Below, one piece after another: positions 5,697-8,026 of a stretch of 8,026 nucleotides of DNA (position 1 is the first letter of the stretch; the number at the start of each line of letters is the position of its first letter). The stretch spans positions 1 through 8,026 of the forward strand of contig WFSU01000145.1 in assembly GCA_015485845.1 (NCBI GenBank). Direction: 5' to 3'. The stretch is from Nitratifractor sp. (GTDB taxonomy: Bacteria > Campylobacterota > Campylobacteria > Campylobacterales > Sulfurovaceae). The notes under the pieces are model-generated. The model was not told the DNA's origin and did not search any database. It saw only the letters and a program-made list of their open reading frames with translations. Both the position numbers and the translations under genes were made by a program.

Positions 5697-6225
5697 CAGC
5701 GGAAAATACTGGCCCTACCTGATACTGGGCTTTATTTTCATTGGCCTTTTTCTCGGCTTCTGGACAGTAAGTTCAGCGATCTCCATGCCGGTACATGAGT
5801 CGGAAGCCTACCAGAAGAAGTATCAGGATGCCGATAACAATATCAATAAGATTCTCGAAGCGCAGCAGCGTTTTGATCATAAGTTCAAACTTGAGCCCGT
5901 TGGGTTTTCTCCTTCTTCATTCAAGCCAAAAGACTATGCGATCAAACACGGAAAGGCCGTTACAGTGACTTCGGGAATGGTGATGCAGTATCGCATTACC
6001 ACCACCGGTGGCCAAGCTGTAAATGACGCAAATGTGACTCTCTTGATCACCCGTCCTCAAACAGGAGCCGAGGATCAAACGTTCCAAAATCTTAAAAATG
6101 ATAACGGGACATACTCCACGCCAAAAGTTACGCTCAAAAATCCCGGCCGTTATCTCTTGAAGCTGCGCGCTCAAATCGGAGATGCTGTTGGATTTTTAGA
6201 TCAGGAAGCGTTTCTCAAGCCGTAA
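5677..6225 (+). CDS. FixH-like cbb3 oxidase assembly protein (CcoH family)
   Basis: The 182-residue protein has a short hydrophilic N-terminus, one membrane helix (about 11-34) and a periplasmic domain. MPVHESEAYQKKYQDADNNIN (from residue 37) matches the region behind the helix in FixH/CcoH, where a similar M-P-V-x-E-S and a K/Y-Q-x-x-D pattern occurs. The C-terminal half (about 95-180) reads as a beta-sandwich ending in GRYLLKLRAQIGDAVGFLDQ, also FixH-like. FixH/CcoH assists cbb3 oxidase assembly or stability in other bacteria. A strong AGGAGG (5664-5669) with a 7-nt spacer fixes the start inside the end of the preceding gene, a 20-nt overlap. It is the last gene of the operon. The family call is likely, but FixH is poorly conserved, so I leave the symbol empty. 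Confidence 0.82.
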   Translation: MAKPDNNSGKYWPYLILGFIFIGLFLGFWTVSSAISMPVHESEAYQKKYQDADNNINKILEAQQRFDHKFKLEPVGFSPSSFKPKDYAIKHGKAVTVTSGMVMQYRITTTGGQAVNDANVTLLITRPQTGAEDQTFQNLKNDNGTYSTPKVTLKNPGRYLLKLRAQIGDAVGFLDQEAFLKP

Positions 6226-6227
6226 AG

Positions 6228-6324
6228 GTCGGGGGACAACACCCTACGTGTTTGGTAGGTCGAAATTAATTCCAATCCAAGGGCAGACACATGGGTCTGC
6301 CCCTACCGTCACCTAACCCCCGAC
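6228..6324. repeat. Multi-stem palindromic element between fixH-like gene and addB
   Basis: The 97-bp element is bounded by GTCGGGGG (6228-6235) and its exact complement CCCCCGAC (6317-6324). Inside, CCTAC (6243-6247) pairs with GTAGG (6255-6259). GGTAGG (6254-6259) can alternatively pair with CCTACC (6302-6307). The strongest stem is GGGCAGAC (6281-6288) with GTCTGCCC (6295-6302), loop ACATGG. It has no T-run and no ORF. Nested arms with 8-bp outer inverted repeats look like a small non-coding mobile or REP/MITE-type element. I recall close relatives of the GGGCAGAC-loop-GTCTGCCCCTAC unit in many bacterial genomes, unverified here. It may also act as an mRNA 3'-end stabiliser for the cco operon. 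Confidence 0.65.
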
Positions 6325-6328
6325 ACGC

Positions 6329-6334
6329 TATACT
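6329..6334 (+). promoter_or_regulatory. Putative -10 box of addB
   Basis: TATACT fits a -10 hexamer (5 of 6 to TATAAT) and ends 6 nt before the addB ATG. Transcription would begin at or within about two bases of the start codon. The -35 position (about 6306-6311, CCGTCA) matches TTGACA at only three bases. No Shine-Dalgarno lies between this box and the ATG. Confidence 0.4.
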
Positions 6335-6340
6335 ACTCCC

Positions 6341-8026
6341 ATGAAAACACTTCACATCTACCCCACATCCCGTGCCATTCGTGCCGCACAATTTCAATGG
6401 CAAAGCAGCGATACGCTTGTGCCGACGTTTATGCGGATGGATGCGTTTGAGCAGCAGGCGGTGACACTGGGCGACAGGGCGATGATCGATCCGCTGCAGC
6501 GGGTGCTGTTGTTGCGGGAGGCGGCCGATTTCGAAGCGTTTGAGGTGTTCAAAGTCGACCGGGGGCTGGTGAAGTTTCTCTCGCGGAGTGATGGTCTGTT
6601 TCGGTTTTTCGAGGAGCTCTCCCAGGAAGGGGTTGGGTTTGACCGATTGGCCGAGGCGGATGCATATGCGGAGTTTGGGGAGCATTTGACAATTCTTGCA
6701 CAGCTCAAGGAGCGGTATCGTGTGCTACTCGAAGCGCGGGGGTTGACCGATCGGATGTTTATCCCCGATCAGTACCGGCTCAACGAAGGATTTGTCGCGC
6801 AGTTTGAGCGGATCGAGATTTTCCTTGAGGGGCTTTTGAGCCGGTTTGAACTGGAACTGTTGGATCAAGTTTCCGCAGACACCGAAGTGATTCTTCACTA
6901 CACCACAAGTCCGTTCAGCGGCAAGATGGAGACACGGATGGCTGAGCGGGGGATTGCGCCGGCTCATCATGCCGAAAATGAGATCAACCTGACCCGCAAA
7001 ACCAATAGCCACATACCGCTCAAACATACTCCGATCGCAGTCTCTGTCCATGCCGTCTCCGAACGGTTTGAGCAGATTGCCGAAGCGCTTACGCAGATCG
7101 AGGGGATGGTCTCTCGCGGGATCGCACCGGAGCAGATTGCGCTGATCCTGCCCGATGAGAGTTTCAAGGAAGACTTTCGTCTGTATGATCGGCTTAACAA
7201 CCTCAACTTTGCCATGGGGTTTGACTATGCGCATGGACGAAACTATAAAGTCCTTTCCGCATTGGCTGAGCATTGGCGGCTTCCGGATGCTCAAACGGCC
7301 GAACGGTTGGAGCGGTACGGGATCACCGAAGAAATTCTGGAGAAGATCCCCAAAGATGGAGCGGTGAACATCCGTGAGTTTTTCGATCGATTCTTGGTAC
7401 TGGAGCTGAGCGAAAACGACCCGCTGCGGATTGCTCGTGTCGCCGGAGCACACGAAGAGATGCTCCACCTCTTCCCCGATGAGCGGCTCTCCATGAGTGG
7501 ATGGCTCTCCCTGTGGATGCAGAAGCTCTCCACCATTCGGATCGACGACCTGCGGGGCGGGATGATCACGGTGATGGGGGTGCTGGAGACGCGCGGCGTG
7601 GCGTATGAAGGGGTGGTGATCGTCGATTTCAACGACGGCATCGTCCCGGCCACCACCGCCAAAGACCAGTTTCTCAACTCTCAGGTGCGTGCCTTTGCCG
7701 ATCTGCCCACCCGCAGCGACCGTGAAGCGTTGCAAAAGTACTATTACCATCGTTTGCTTTCCCAGGCACGCGAAGCGGCGATCCTCTATGCCACGGCCGA
7801 TGACCGCCTGCCGTCGAAGTTCCTGTATGAGCTTGGGATCGAAAGTGTCGAGCCGGCGCCGACCCCTATGGGACTGCTGTACGATCAGCCCGTTCGCCTC
7901 GTGCCTGAGTCCGATCCGGTAGTGGAACATTTTGACTCCACGGCACAAACATGGTCAGCCTCTCGGCTCAAGACATGGCTTGGGTGTAAGCGACGCTATT
8001 ATTACCAATACATCCGAAGGATCAAA
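6341..8026 (+). CDS. addB: AddB-like recombination/repair protein (partial, 3' end outside window)
   Basis: An open frame of 562 codons runs from ATG 6341 to the window edge without a stop. AddB works with AddA as a helicase-nuclease that resects double-strand breaks for RecA loading in the cytoplasm. Seen: an N-terminus MKTLHIYPTSRAIR without a Walker A GxGKT; a helicase-like motif VMGVLETRGVAYEGVVIVDF (LETR at 415-418) followed by NDGIVP; and SASRLKTWLGCKRRYYYQYI at 539-558. The last is the entry to the PD-(D/E)XK nuclease domain, with Cys549 at the place of the first iron-sulphur cysteine in other AddB proteins. The nuclease centre and remaining cysteines lie outside. No SD precedes the ATG, and an in-frame TAA at 6314 with no other start codon after it makes 6341 the first possible start. 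Codons are richer in CGG/GGG/GCG than in the cco genes, suggesting lower expression. Confidence 0.85.
   Translation, partial: MKTLHIYPTSRAIRAAQFQWQSSDTLVPTFMRMDAFEQQAVTLGDRAMIDPLQRVLLLREAADFEAFEVFKVDRGLVKFLSRSDGLFRFFEELSQEGVGFDRLAEADAYAEFGEHLTILAQLKERYRVLLEARGLTDRMFIPDQYRLNEGFVAQFERIEIFLEGLLSRFELELLDQVSADTEVILHYTTSPFSGKMETRMAERGIAPAHHAENEINLTRKTNSHIPLKHTPIAVSVHAVSERFEQIAEALTQIEGMVSRGIAPEQIALILPDESFKEDFRLYDRLNNLNFAMGFDYAHGRNYKVLSALAEHWRLPDAQTAERLERYGITEEILEKIPKDGAVNIREFFDRFLVLELSENDPLRIARVAGAHEEMLHLFPDERLSMSGWLSLWMQKLSTIRIDDLRGGMITVMGVLETRGVAYEGVVIVDFNDGIVPATTAKDQFLNSQVRAFADLPTRSDREALQKYYYHRLLSQAREAAILYATADDRLPSKFLYELGIESVEPAPTPMGLLYDQPVRLVPESDPVVEHFDSTAQTWSASRLKTWLGCKRRYYYQYIRRIK

Noticed and set aside
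6725..7948. 407-codon open frame on the minus strand
   Set aside because: It is antisense to the addB-like gene, which has recognisable helicase and nuclease-entry motifs. The reverse frame stays open because the sense strand rarely uses TTA/CTA/TCA codons.

Overview
The window comes from a member of the Campylobacterota (formerly Epsilonproteobacteria). The evidence is the gene set and gene order: carA end, a 346-residue Ddl with an EINPIPGS C-terminal motif, a ccoNOQP operon in N-O-Q-P order, a DUF4006-like small membrane protein, a FixH-like protein, and an AddB-like recombination protein. GC content is roughly one half by eye, higher than in Campylobacter or Helicobacter. This points to a free-living or vent/sediment lineage rather than a host-adapted one, but the genus cannot be named from this sequence.

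Layout, all genes on the + strand. (1) 2-190: C-terminal end of carA, overlapping by ATGA with ddl (187-1227). (2) 1228-1473: intergenic region with a REP-like double palindrome, a short ACCAAT tandem array, a weak stem-loop, and a putative promoter (TATAAT) with an 18-bp palindromic operator candidate just in front of ccoN. (3) 1474-6225: one tight operon of eight genes, ccoN, ccoO, ccoQ, ccoP, a DUF4006-like gene, a 33-codon single-helix microprotein gene, a TPM-like membrane-anchored periplasmic protein gene and a fixH-like gene. Neighbouring genes are 3-12 nt apart, or overlap in the last pair, and most have strong Shine-Dalgarno sequences. (4) 6226-6340: a second, different multi-stem palindromic element and a -10-like hexamer very close to the next start codon. 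(5) 6341 to the window end: the first 562 codons of an addB-like gene, still open at the edge.

How the genes work together: ccoNOQP encodes the high-affinity cbb3 cytochrome c oxidase, which reduces O2 at low oxygen tension. CcoN carries heme b, heme b3 and CuB. CcoO (one c heme) and CcoP (two c hemes) deliver electrons. CcoQ is the small regulatory/stability subunit. The four genes behind ccoP are all small or single-span membrane proteins. FixH is a known cbb3 assembly factor, so the other three (DUF4006-like, microprotein, TPM-like) are good candidates for accessory subunits or assembly factors. CcoG, CcoS and CcoI are not in the window. carA/ddl (carbamoyl phosphate and peptidoglycan precursor synthesis) and addB (double-strand break processing) are not functionally tied to the oxidase. 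From memory, Campylobacter jejuni has a similar neighbourhood (carA near ccoN, small genes behind ccoP, then addB/addA), which would make this a conserved locus with ddl as a local difference.

Most novel-looking points: the 33-aa microprotein, the TPM-like gene inside the oxidase operon, the operator-like palindrome at the cco promoter, the two unrelated palindromic elements bracketing the oxidase operon, and the apparently leaderless or SD-less start of addB. I see no tRNA, rRNA, CRISPR array, insertion sequence or transposase gene.
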